This document shows positions 39,350 to 46,319 of a DNA stretch of 64,000 nt, piece after piece. The notes below the pieces were generated by a model. The model made no database searches. It was not told the DNA's origin and saw only the letters and a list, made by a program, of their open reading frames with translations. Each line of letters begins with the position of its first letter. Position 1 is the first letter of the stretch. This DNA comes from Amorphoplanes digitatis (lineage in GTDB: Bacteria; Actinomycetota; Actinomycetes; Mycobacteriales; Micromonosporaceae), in assembly GCF_014205335.1 (NCBI RefSeq), contig NZ_JACHNH010000001.1, positions 7,806,501-7,870,500 of the forward strand, written 5' to 3'. The position numbers were made by a program, and so were the translations under genes.

Positions 39350-39359
39350 AGGCTAGTCT
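39350..39359. promoter_or_regulatory. Overlapping divergent -10 boxes shared by metB and the HIT gene
   Basis: The ten bases AGGCTAGTCT contain TAGTCT on the plus strand (39354-39359), 6 bases before the HIT ATG, and TAGCCT on the minus strand (39355-39350), 8 bases before the metB ATG. Both fit TANNNT and share the central TA. No Shine-Dalgarno fits in the 24-base space, so both mRNAs are probably leaderless. The -35 elements would lie in the coding sequences. Confidence 0.5.
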
Positions 39360-39365
39360 GCCCTG

Positions 39366-39788
39366 ATGCCCGGCTGCCTCTTCTGCGCGATCGTGGCGGG
39401 CACGGTTCCCGCGTTCAAGGTCGTCGACTCCACCGACGGCGTCGGCTTCCTCGACATCCGCCCGGTCTTCAAGGGCCATGTGCTGGTGGTGCCGCGCACG
39501 CACGTTTCACAGCTCACCGAACTGCCGGCCGAGCGGCTGCCCGGATTCTTCGCCCTGGTGCAGCGGGTGGCGGCGGCGGTGCCGTCGGTCCTCGGCGCGC
39601 AGGGCACGTTCGTGGCGATGAACAACGTGGTGTCGCAGTCGGTGCCGCACCTGCACGCGCACGTCGTGCCCCGGACCAAGGGCGACGGCCTGCGGGGCTT
39701 CTTCTGGCCCCGGCACAAGTACGACTCCGACGAGGAGGCCCGGTCGTACGCCGACCGGATAACCGCCTCGTCCTTCTTGCGGGTGTAA
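39366..39788 (+). CDS. HIT-family protein (histidine triad nucleotide-binding), 140 aa
   Basis: A histidine-triad fold hydrolase or transferase acting on nucleotide phosphoramidates or dinucleoside polyphosphates. CLFCAIVAGTVPAFKVVD at the start has the CxxC pair seen in zinc-binding HIT proteins; FKGHVLVVPRTHV and the triad VPHLHAHVVPR (about residues 96-106) follow. The C-terminal GFFWPRHKYDSDEEA extension fits the actinobacterial subgroup. ATG 39366 is the only good start, and no ribosome site is present in the short spacer to metB. The substrate is not known. Confidence 0.93.
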   Translation: MPGCLFCAIVAGTVPAFKVVDSTDGVGFLDIRPVFKGHVLVVPRTHVSQLTELPAERLPGFFALVQRVAAAVPSVLGAQGTFVAMNNVVSQSVPHLHAHVVPRTKGDGLRGFFWPRHKYDSDEEARSYADRITASSFLRV

Positions 39789-39864
39789 AAGATCGACAGG
39801 CGCCGACGCCGATCACACACTGAACAAGAGGACAAATCAGGAGGGTCGGCAGGGGAGGTACACC

Positions 39865-40188
39865 GTGCCCAGGTTCAACAACGAGGACGAGCGCGCCGCC
39901 TGGACTCTTGCCGAGGCCCTCATCGAGACGGCCCGGGCGATGATGAAGCAGGCCGAGAGCGCGCTCGAGACGTTCCGGCAGGGCAAGGAGCTGTACAGCC
40001 AGCGCTGCGCCCGGCGCGGCATCAGCGCCTCGGACGCGGAGATCCGCTGGTCGGAGACCGCCAACGCGAAGAACGCCCTGACCGACAACAGCTTCCACGT
40101 CACGCTCGCGACGATGTACTACGGCGCCGCCGCCGCGCACTACTCACGGGCGCAGTACCTCCGCAGCCGCGACGAGGCGGCGGTCTGA
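39865..40188 (+). CDS. Hypothetical helical protein, 107 aa
   Basis: I do not recognise a family. The protein is predicted almost all helical, with AWTLAEALIETARAMMKQAESALETFRQG and LTDNSFHVTLATMYYGAAAAHYSRAQYLRSR-type amphipathic stretches, and has no signal peptide or membrane helix. Strong coding signs: a good ribosome site (AGGGGAGG, 39851-39858) six bases before GTG 39865, high third-position GC, and clear start and stop. It follows the HIT gene by 76 bases. Tyr-rich helix packing could suit a small four-helix dimer; the role is unknown. Confidence 0.75.
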   Translation: MPRFNNEDERAAWTLAEALIETARAMMKQAESALETFRQGKELYSQRCARRGISASDAEIRWSETANAKNALTDNSFHVTLATMYYGAAAAHYSRAQYLRSRDEAAV

Positions 40189-40204
40189 GGCCGCGGACGA
40201 AGAA

Positions 40205-40247
40205 AGAGCGCCACCCCGGACCGGGGCGGCGGTCGGGGCGGCGCTCT
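40205..40247 (+). terminator. Hairpin after the 107-aa protein gene
   Basis: Bases 40205-40218 pair with 40234-40247 (14 bp, one A-C mismatch), 16 bases after the stop. There is no T run. The rest of the gap to 40455 holds no gene that I can support; it has a direct repeat ACCTGGGAA at 40329-40337 and 40362-40370, 33 bases apart, which could be a regulator site. Confidence 0.5.
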
Positions 40248-40455
40248 CGTCAGGCCTGAAAGATCCGACGCTCGCACGGGGGACGAGCGCCGAACCCAAC
40301 CGGGGCCTGAGTCCAGTGTGGCGGCGCTACCTGGGAAATCGCTGGATCGAAGCACCGAATGACCTGGGAATCCTTGGGGCGATACCGGACAACCATGCTT
40401 TCCCGTTTCGCTGAGAGATGGCTGAGCCACCGTCACACCGGGCATATTGAAAGGT

Positions 40456-41880
40456 ATGCAGACGGCGACCGAAACCGAACGCAAATACGACGTCCCCGCC
40501 GGTTTCTCGTTGCCGCCGCTCGCCGGCGCCGCCGAGGTCGTCCGACACGGCGAAGCGGACACCCACGATCTCGACGCGACCTACTTCGACACCGAGGATC
40601 TGCGGCTGGCGCACCACCGCCGCACCCTGCGGCGGCGCACCGGCGGCGAGGACGCCGGCTGGCACCTCAAGACCCCGGGTGACGGCGCGAGCCGCACCGA
40701 GCACCGGCTGCCGCTGACCGATGGCGACGATGTGCCGGCCGAGCTGATCGCGGAGGTCCGCACCATCGTGCGGACCCGGCCGCTGCGGCCCGTCGCCCGG
40801 CTGCGGACACACCGGGTGGAGACGCCGCTGCGCGACGCCGACGACCGCATCCTGGCGCTCATCGCGCAGGACGAGGTCCGCGCGGACACCGACGACGGCG
40901 AGCAGCGCTGGCAGGAGCTCGAGGTGGAGCTGGTCGACGGCGGCCCGGAGGTGCTCGACGCCGTCGAGGGGCTGCTGTGCGCCGCCGGCGCCACCCCGGC
41001 GGCCGGTCCGTCGAAGCTGGCCCGCGCGCTCGGCGACCGCCTCGCGGCGACCGACCACCGGGACAAGAAGATCAACCCCGTGCTCCGGTACGCCCGGGAG
41101 CAGCGCGAGGCCGTCGAGGACGAGGACGCCGGGGTACGCGCGGGCTCGGCCGAGGCCGTACACAAGATGCGGGTGGCGACCCGCCGCCTGCGCAGCACGC
41201 TCAAGACGTTCAAGGGCTCGTTCGACCCCGAGCGCGCGACGGCGCTCAAGACCGAGCTGAAGTGGCTCGCCGACCGCCTCGGTGCGGTCCGCGACGGCCA
41301 GGTGCTCAGCCACAAGCTGCTGGCCGTCGCCGGCGAGTTCCCGGAGGTGGCGGCGGGCATCCGCGAGCGCCTCGACGCTGACGTCGCGCGCGGCCGGGAG
41401 GAGCTGGTCGCGGCCCTGGACAGCGACCGCTACCTGGCCCTGCTCGACGCGATGGACGAGCTGGTCGACGACCCCGCGCCGGACGACGCGGACGCGCGAC
41501 GCCGGGCCGGCAAGGCGCTGCGCAAGGCCGACCGGCTGCTCGACGAGGCAACCGCCGACGAGGTCGACGGCGAGCTGCACGAGGCCCGCAAGGCATACAA
41601 GCAGGCCCGCTACGGCGTCGAGGTCTACGCACCGGGCGCCGGCAAGCCGGGCAAGCGCCTGGTCAAGGCGCTGACCGCGCTCCAGGACGTGCTGGGCGGG
41701 CACCAGGACTCGGTGGTCGCCCGGGAGGTGCTGCGCGAGGTGGCCCGGACCGCGCCGGACGCCTTCGGCTACGGGGTCCTCTACGGCCGTCAGGAGCAGG
41801 TCGGCGAGGCGACCCTGCGCGAGCTGCCGGCCGCGATCAAGGCCTCCCGCCGCACGAAGGTGCGGGCCTGGCTGCGTTGA
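40456..41880 (+). CDS. CYTH-CHAD domain protein (polyphosphate-linked), 474 aa
   Basis: The N-terminal CYTH domain (residues about 1-200) has the ExExK signature ETERKY at the start, the RRRTGGEDAGWHLKTPG strand pair and the acidic GEQRWQELEVELVDG block, as in inorganic triphosphatases. The C-terminal CHAD domain (about 205-470) is helical and histidine/arginine-rich, with VHKMRVATRRLRSTLKTF as its best mark and a second half HEARKAYKQARYGVEVY. CHAD domains are known to bind polyphosphate. The next gene, 29 bases on, is ppk2, which supports a polyphosphate role. ATG 40456 is chosen; the ribosome site is weak. Confidence 0.93.
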   Translation: MQTATETERKYDVPAGFSLPPLAGAAEVVRHGEADTHDLDATYFDTEDLRLAHHRRTLRRRTGGEDAGWHLKTPGDGASRTEHRLPLTDGDDVPAELIAEVRTIVRTRPLRPVARLRTHRVETPLRDADDRILALIAQDEVRADTDDGEQRWQELEVELVDGGPEVLDAVEGLLCAAGATPAAGPSKLARALGDRLAATDHRDKKINPVLRYAREQREAVEDEDAGVRAGSAEAVHKMRVATRRLRSTLKTFKGSFDPERATALKTELKWLADRLGAVRDGQVLSHKLLAVAGEFPEVAAGIRERLDADVARGREELVAALDSDRYLALLDAMDELVDDPAPDDADARRRAGKALRKADRLLDEATADEVDGELHEARKAYKQARYGVEVYAPGAGKPGKRLVKALTALQDVLGGHQDSVVAREVLREVARTAPDAFGYGVLYGRQEQVGEATLRELPAAIKASRRTKVRAWLR

Positions 41881-41909
41881 GGGTCGCGCCGAGTGGGTAA
41901 GCAGGGCCC

Positions 41910-42884
41910 ATGCAGGCCGAGCAGGAGCAACAACACCCGAACGGGCACCAGTGGGACGCGGAGCAGGTCACCAGGCCGTACCAGGGCCCGATCACCGAAC
42001 TGGCCGGCTACCGGGTCGCCGACGACGATGACGACGACCCGGTGCTGCTCAACCCCGACGGCAGCCCGGTCGACACCTGGCGCGAGGACTACCCGTACGA
42101 GTCCCGGATGGCCCGGCCCGAATACGACCATGACAAGCGCCTGCTCCAGATCGAACTGCTGAAGCTGCAAAAGTGGTGCAAGCGCACCGGCGAGCGGATG
42201 GTGTTCCTCTTCGAGGGCCGCGACGCCGCCGGCAAGGGCGGCACGATCAAGCGCTTCATGGAACACCTGAACCCGCGCGGCGCCTCCGTCGTGGCGCTGG
42301 AGAAGCCCAGCGAGCGCGAGAGCAGCCAGTGGTACTTCCAGCGCTACATCAAGCACCTGCCCGCGGCCGGAGAGATCGTGCTCTTCGACCGCTCCTGGTA
42401 CAACCGGGCCGGGGTCGAGCGGGTCATGGGCTTCTGCACCCGCGTCGAGTATCTGGAGTTCATGCGCCAGGCCCCGGACCTCGAGCGGATGCTCGTGCGC
42501 TCGGGCATCAACCTGATCAAGTTCTGGTTCTCGGTGTCGCAGGGCGAGCAGCGCACCCGTTTCGCGATCCGCCAGGTCGACCCGGTACGGCAGTGGAAGC
42601 TCTCGACGATGGATCTCGAGTCGCTGGACAAGTGGGGCGACTACACCGAGGCCAAGGAGGCGATGTTCTTCTACACGGACACCGCCGACGCCCCGTGGAC
42701 CGTGGTGAAGAGCAACGACAAGAAGCGTGCCCGGCTGGAGGCGATCCGGTTCGTGCTCAACCGCTTCGACTACGACGACAAGGACGCCGGGAACATCGGC
42801 ACCCCGGACCCGCAGGTCGTGGGACCTGCCTCGCTGGCGGTGGAGGGAACCGAGATGTCCCCACGCGTATTCCCCCGCCTCTAG
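41910..42884 (+). CDS. ppk2: Polyphosphate kinase 2
   Basis: A PPK2-family P-loop enzyme that moves phosphate between polyphosphate and nucleotides. 324 aa, one PPK2 domain after an acidic N-terminus (VADDDDDDPVLL). Walker A is FLFEGRDAAGKGGTIKRF (about residues 97-115), the lid module is SERESSQWYFQRYIKHLP, and Walker B with its lid arginines is EIVLFDRSWYNRAGVERVMGF. DPVRQWKLSTMDLESLDKW fits class I, which mostly phosphorylates nucleoside diphosphates; the class is inference. The start is ATG 41910. It is probably co-transcribed with the CYTH-CHAD gene. Confidence 0.95.
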   Translation: MQAEQEQQHPNGHQWDAEQVTRPYQGPITELAGYRVADDDDDDPVLLNPDGSPVDTWREDYPYESRMARPEYDHDKRLLQIELLKLQKWCKRTGERMVFLFEGRDAAGKGGTIKRFMEHLNPRGASVVALEKPSERESSQWYFQRYIKHLPAAGEIVLFDRSWYNRAGVERVMGFCTRVEYLEFMRQAPDLERMLVRSGINLIKFWFSVSQGEQRTRFAIRQVDPVRQWKLSTMDLESLDKWGDYTEAKEAMFFYTDTADAPWTVVKSNDKKRARLEAIRFVLNRFDYDDKDAGNIGTPDPQVVGPASLAVEGTEMSPRVFPRL

Positions 42885-42938
42885 TGACCATTAAAGCGTT
42901 GTCCCCCCGGCTCCCGAGTGGTTAACGTGGCCGTACAC

Positions 42939-42998
42939 GTGAAGGGAGGTGGTCCGAAGTTGTATAGCAACGGGACTCGTGAGGTGGCTGTCCGCTAG
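42939..42998 (+). CDS. Possible leader micro-ORF before rnz, 12-19 aa
   Basis: A GTG (42939) opens a 19-codon frame ending in TAG (42996-42998). Inside it a very strong ribosome site AGGGAGG (42943-42949) stands 10 bases before an in-frame TTG (42960), which would give the 12-residue peptide MYSNGTREVAVR. A small hairpin and a palindrome follow at once. I cannot name a family. It may be a translated leader controlling rnz, or the site may belong to an RNA with another role. Confidence 0.4.
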   Translation: MKGGGPKLYSNGTREVAVR

Positions 42999-43134
42999 CC
43001 GCTGTCCTTGACAGCTTCGTACGAACGTCGAGACCGTGTGGCAGCGGTGCGGCGAATATCAGGTAGCCACCCGACCCCCGGGGATCCGGCCCAGTCCGAC
43101 CGGACCGCGCTGCGCGCGGAAATCCCCGGGGGTC
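42999..43134 (+). promoter_or_regulatory. Structured 5' leader upstream of rnz
   Basis: Ordered elements: a hairpin GCTGTC-CTT-GACAGC (43001-43015), the palindrome TTCGTACGAA (43016-43025), CCGCTG at 42999-43004 able to pair with CAGCGG at 43042-43047 as an alternative fold, and a 13-bp perfect stem (43073-43085 with 43122-43134) closing a loop that itself contains GTCC-GACC-GGAC-type pairing. The stem ends 12 bases before the rnz ribosome site AAGG. This looks like a regulated leader or a separate small RNA. Confidence 0.5.
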
Positions 43135-43155
43135 GCTTCATGCCCGAAGGTGATC

Positions 43156-44085
43156 ATGCGCGAGCTCATCGTCCTCGGCACCGCGAGCCAGGTGCCGACC
43201 CGGCACCGGAACCACAACGGCTACCTGCTGCGCTGGGACGACGAGGTCATCCTCTTCGACCCCGGCGAGGGCACCCAGCGCCAGATGCTGCTGGCCGGGC
43301 TGGCCGTGACCCCGCTGCGCCGGGTGTGCATCACCCACTTCCACGGCGACCACTCGCTCGGCCTGCCCGGGATCATCCAGCGGATCTCGCTCGACAAGGT
43401 CCGGCACCCGGTCCTCGTGCACTTCCCGGCCGGCGGCCGGGAGTACTTCGACCGGCTGCGGCACGCGACGAGCTTCTACGACGTCGCCGACGTCCAGCCG
43501 GCCCCGGTGTCCGACGGCTTCCTCGCGGAGACCTCCGCGGGCACGCTGACGGCCCTGCCGCTGCGCCACTCGATCGAGACCTACGGCTACCGCCTGGCCG
43601 AGCCGGACGGCCGCCGCATGGTCCCGTCGCTGCTCGCCGCGCACGGCATCACCGGCCCGATGATCAGCGACCTCCAGCGCACCGGCCTAGCCGGCCGGGT
43701 GACCCTCGACCAGGTCAGCGTGCCCCGGCCGGGCCAGCGCTTCGCCTTCGTGATGGACACCGGCATGTGCGACAACGTGTTCCGGCTGGCCGAGGGGGCG
43801 GACCTGCTGGTCATCGAGTCGACCTTCCTGTCGGAGGACGCCGCGATGGCCGCGCAGGTCGGCCACCTGACCGCGGGCCAGGCCGCGTCGGTGGCCCGGC
43901 AGTCGGGCGTACGCACGCTGGTGCTCACCCACTTCTCCCAGCGGTACGCCGACAGCGCGCGCTTTCTCGACGAGGCCCGGGCGGAGTTCGACGGCGACAT
44001 CGTGCTCGCCGAGGATCTCCTGCGAGTTCCGGTGCCGCCCAGGCTAGGTTCGGCGAATGACCGTGCGCCTTCGTCCCGCCACTGA
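43156..44085 (+). CDS. rnz: Ribonuclease Z (tRNA 3' endonuclease)
   Basis: This metallo-beta-lactamase-fold nuclease removes 3' trailers from tRNA precursors. 309 aa, the short form (RNase ZS). Zinc motif ITHFHGDHSLGLPG is near residues 57-70; FDPGEGTQRQ at about 34-43, LRHSIETYGYR, FVMDTGMCDN and the final VLTHFSQRY complete the site. ATG 43156 (MRELIVLGTASQVPTRHRN) fits the family start; an in-frame upstream extension lacks homology-like features. The tRNA-Leu gene in this window lacks an encoded CCA, the type of substrate RNase Z processes. The end overlaps the next gene by 29 bases. Confidence 0.94.
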   Translation: MRELIVLGTASQVPTRHRNHNGYLLRWDDEVILFDPGEGTQRQMLLAGLAVTPLRRVCITHFHGDHSLGLPGIIQRISLDKVRHPVLVHFPAGGREYFDRLRHATSFYDVADVQPAPVSDGFLAETSAGTLTALPLRHSIETYGYRLAEPDGRRMVPSLLAAHGITGPMISDLQRTGLAGRVTLDQVSVPRPGQRFAFVMDTGMCDNVFRLAEGADLLVIESTFLSEDAAMAAQVGHLTAGQAASVARQSGVRTLVLTHFSQRYADSARFLDEARAEFDGDIVLAEDLLRVPVPPRLGSANDRAPSSRH

Positions 44086-44581
44086 CGGCGATATGGCCGC
44101 CATCGGCGCCCTGCATTTCCACTCGCGCGCGACCGCGTACGCCGACATCCTCTCCCCCGAGGCGCTGGCCTACGGCTCGCCCGAGGCGATGGGCGAGTGG
44201 TGGGCCGAGCGGTGGAAGTGGGAGCGGGACACGCACCGGCTGACGGTCGCGGTCGACGGCGTGACGCTGGCGGGCTTCACCTACCTGGGCCCGAGCGAGG
44301 AGGACGGCGTCGGCATGCTGTCGGCGATCCACGCCGACCCGGCCTACGTCGGCACCGGCGTAGGGCTGCGGCTGATGCGCGACGCGCTGCCCGCGCTCGC
44401 CCTGATCGGCGACCGGGCGGTGCTCTGGGTGCTCGCCGCCAACGCCCGCGCCCGGCGCTTCTACGAGCGCGGCGGCTGGGTCGCCGACGGGACCACGCGC
44501 ACCGAGGCGATCGGCGGCGAGCCGGCATCGCAGGTCCGCTACGGGCGGCGGGTCGCCGGGGTGGCGGGCGGGAGTGCATGA
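44057..44581 (+). CDS. GNAT-family N-acetyltransferase, 174 aa
   Basis: An acetyl-CoA-dependent N-acyltransferase of unknown substrate. The fold is readable: LRPATDGDMAAIGALHFHS at the start, MLSAIHADPAYVGTGVGLRLM as the acetyl-CoA loop (the usual Q/R-x-x-G-x-G/A is V-G-T-G-V-G), and LWVLAANARARRFYERGGW near the end. ATG 44057 lies inside the last 29 bases of rnz in another frame, so translation is probably coupled. No gene can be supported in 44582-44832. Confidence 0.9.
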   Translation: MTVRLRPATDGDMAAIGALHFHSRATAYADILSPEALAYGSPEAMGEWWAERWKWERDTHRLTVAVDGVTLAGFTYLGPSEEDGVGMLSAIHADPAYVGTGVGLRLMRDALPALALIGDRAVLWVLAANARARRFYERGGWVADGTTRTEAIGGEPASQVRYGRRVAGVAGGSA

Positions 44582-44832
44582 CCGAGTGAATGCGGGGGAA
44601 CCTGTGGTCACGCACTCCCGCCAACCGCGCCCGCCCGAACCGGATTTGGCGCCTGGCCGGAGGCGCCGACCGGCGGAGGCGTGCCGGTCGAAACGGTTCT
44701 TGGGCGGGTCCGGGCGCGGGATGCCGGTGTGCTGGCGGGGCACAGCGACATCACCGCGGTCGAACGTCGGCCGATCCGATGAATCGGTTTCTTGCCGGGG
44801 GACGGTCAAGCCACCGGCCGACGTTCATGTCT

Positions 44833-45156
44833 TCAATCGAAACAGCCTCGGTTCAGTTCGTCGGTCCTGGGGTTCTCGCGCCGGACGCGGTTGTCCTCCA
44901 GCCCGAGCCGGACGCCCGGCATCCCGCGGAGGCTGTTCAGGTCGTGGCGCAGCGTCCAGGCCTCCCGCCACGGCCGGCGGGCGGCGGTGTCGGCGCGCTC
45001 GGCGAGGCGGCGGGGCGTGCACGGCCACCGCCATCCACACCAGACACAGTTGCCGTCATGTCCGGCCTCCGCGTGCCGGCCGAGCATCCGCTGCGCGTCG
45101 TCCCAGAGCAGGCGGTCCACGATGTCGGCCGGTACAGCCTGGTCGGTGATGACCAT
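44833..45156 (-). CDS. Hypothetical small protein with Cys cluster, 107 aa
   Basis: The core NCVWCGWRWPCTPRRLAERAD (about residues 37-57) has three cysteines and two tryptophan pairs and looks like a small zinc- or metal-binding knuckle. I have seen similar CxWC...WPC segments in short actinomycete proteins of unknown function, but I cannot name the family. A strong ribosome site (GGGAGGGTGG) lies six bases before ATG 45156, and third codon positions are mostly G/C. It stands alone between plus-strand genes. The gap 45157-45330 should hold its promoter and that of the protease gene. Confidence 0.65.
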   Translation of the reverse strand: MVITDQAVPADIVDRLLWDDAQRMLGRHAEAGHDGNCVWCGWRWPCTPRRLAERADTAARRPWREAWTLRHDLNSLRGMPGVRLGLEDNRVRRENPRTDELNRGCFD

Positions 45157-45330
45157 TCAACCCACCCTCCCGTCCGGCTGGTCAACTCTGTCGCTACTCA
45201 TACAACCCCCGGACGCCCGCCGCTGGTCGGACTGTCTGTGCGACCTTCGCAACTATCCGTGACCGTCTCTTTTCGCCCTGGGCGGACGCCGCACGGGCAT
45301 CGATGGCGACGGCCCGGCGTTCTGGAGGGC

Positions 45331-46275
45331 ATGGATACCGAACACACGGGTGTCGAAGCCAAGGCACTCGATGCCTACAGCCGTGTCGTGACCGGCGTCG
45401 CCACCGGCCTCCTGCCGTCCGTCGCCGCCCTGGCGGTCCGCACCCCGCGCGGGAACGGCGCCGGCTCGGCGGTCACCTTCACCGACGACGGGTTCCTGCT
45501 CACCAACGCCCATGTGGTCGCCGGCGCGAGCGGCGGCACCGCCGACTTCGCCGACGGCACCGAGACCCGGTTCGACGTGGTCGGCATCGACGCGCTCTCC
45601 GACCTCGCCGTCGTCCGCGTGCACAGCCCGGGCGCGCCCTCGGCGCCGCTGGGCGACGCCGACGAACTGCGCATCGGCCAGCTCGTCGTGGCGGTGGGTA
45701 ACCCGATGGGCCTGGCCGGGTCCGTCACCGCCGGCGTCGTCTCGGGGCTGGGCCGCTCGCTGCCGGCCCGCGACGGCCGCCGGGTCCGCATCATCGACAA
45801 CGTCATCCAGACCGACGCGGCGCTCAATCCCGGCAACTCGGGCGGCGCGCTGGCCGACTTCACCGGCGCCGTCGTCGGCGTCAACACCGCGGTCGCGGGC
45901 TACGGCCTCGGCCTGGCCGTGCCGATCAACAGGACCACCCGGCACATCATCGGCGAGCTGGTGACCTCGGGCCGGGTCCGCCGGGCGTGGCTTGGCGTGG
46001 CCGGGGTGCCCGTGCCGCTGCCGCCGCCGATCGCCGGGCGGCTGGGCCAGAAGCTGGGCCTGCGGGTGGTCGAGGTGGTGCCGGGCAGCCCGGCCGGCAC
46101 GGCGGGCATCTACCTGGGCGACATCCTGGTCACCGCGGGCGGCGAGCCGGTGCAGTCCGTCCAGGTCCTCCAGCGCCTGATGCTGGGCCCGGCGATCGGC
46201 ACCGACCTGCCCGTCACCGTCCTGCGGAAGAACGCCTTCGTCGACGTGGTGACGGTGCCCACCGAGCTCTCATAG
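45331..46275 (+). CDS. S1C-family serine protease with PDZ domain (HtrA/Deg-like), 314 aa
   Basis: A trypsin-fold protease for protein quality control. The triad is visible: His in FLLTNAHVVAGA, Asp in DALSDLAVVRVHS, Ser in DAALNPGNSGGALAD. The C-terminal PDZ domain (about residues 215-310) includes WLGVAGVPVPLP, PGSPAGTAGIYLGDILVTAGG and the closing strand VDVVTVP. No signal peptide or membrane helix is seen after ATG 45331, so this form may act in the cytoplasm or be attached through a partner. The long in-frame extension upstream has no such features. The ribosome site GGAGGG is close to the start. Confidence 0.92.
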   Translation: MDTEHTGVEAKALDAYSRVVTGVATGLLPSVAALAVRTPRGNGAGSAVTFTDDGFLLTNAHVVAGASGGTADFADGTETRFDVVGIDALSDLAVVRVHSPGAPSAPLGDADELRIGQLVVAVGNPMGLAGSVTAGVVSGLGRSLPARDGRRVRIIDNVIQTDAALNPGNSGGALADFTGAVVGVNTAVAGYGLGLAVPINRTTRHIIGELVTSGRVRRAWLGVAGVPVPLPPPIAGRLGQKLGLRVVEVVPGSPAGTAGIYLGDILVTAGGEPVQSVQVLQRLMLGPAIGTDLPVTVLRKNAFVDVVTVPTELS

Positions 46276-46277
46276 CG

Positions 46278-46306
46278 CCGGCCCGCTCGCGTCGCGAGCG
46301 GGCCGG
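46278..46306. terminator. 13-bp hairpin between the protease gene and cbs
   Basis: Bases 46278-46290 and 46294-46306 are perfect reverse complements with a GTC loop. It lies directly after the protease stop and 13 bases after the cbs stop on the other strand, so it can serve both convergent genes. Confidence 0.8.
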
Positions 46307-46319
46307 TTCAGCTCTGCGC

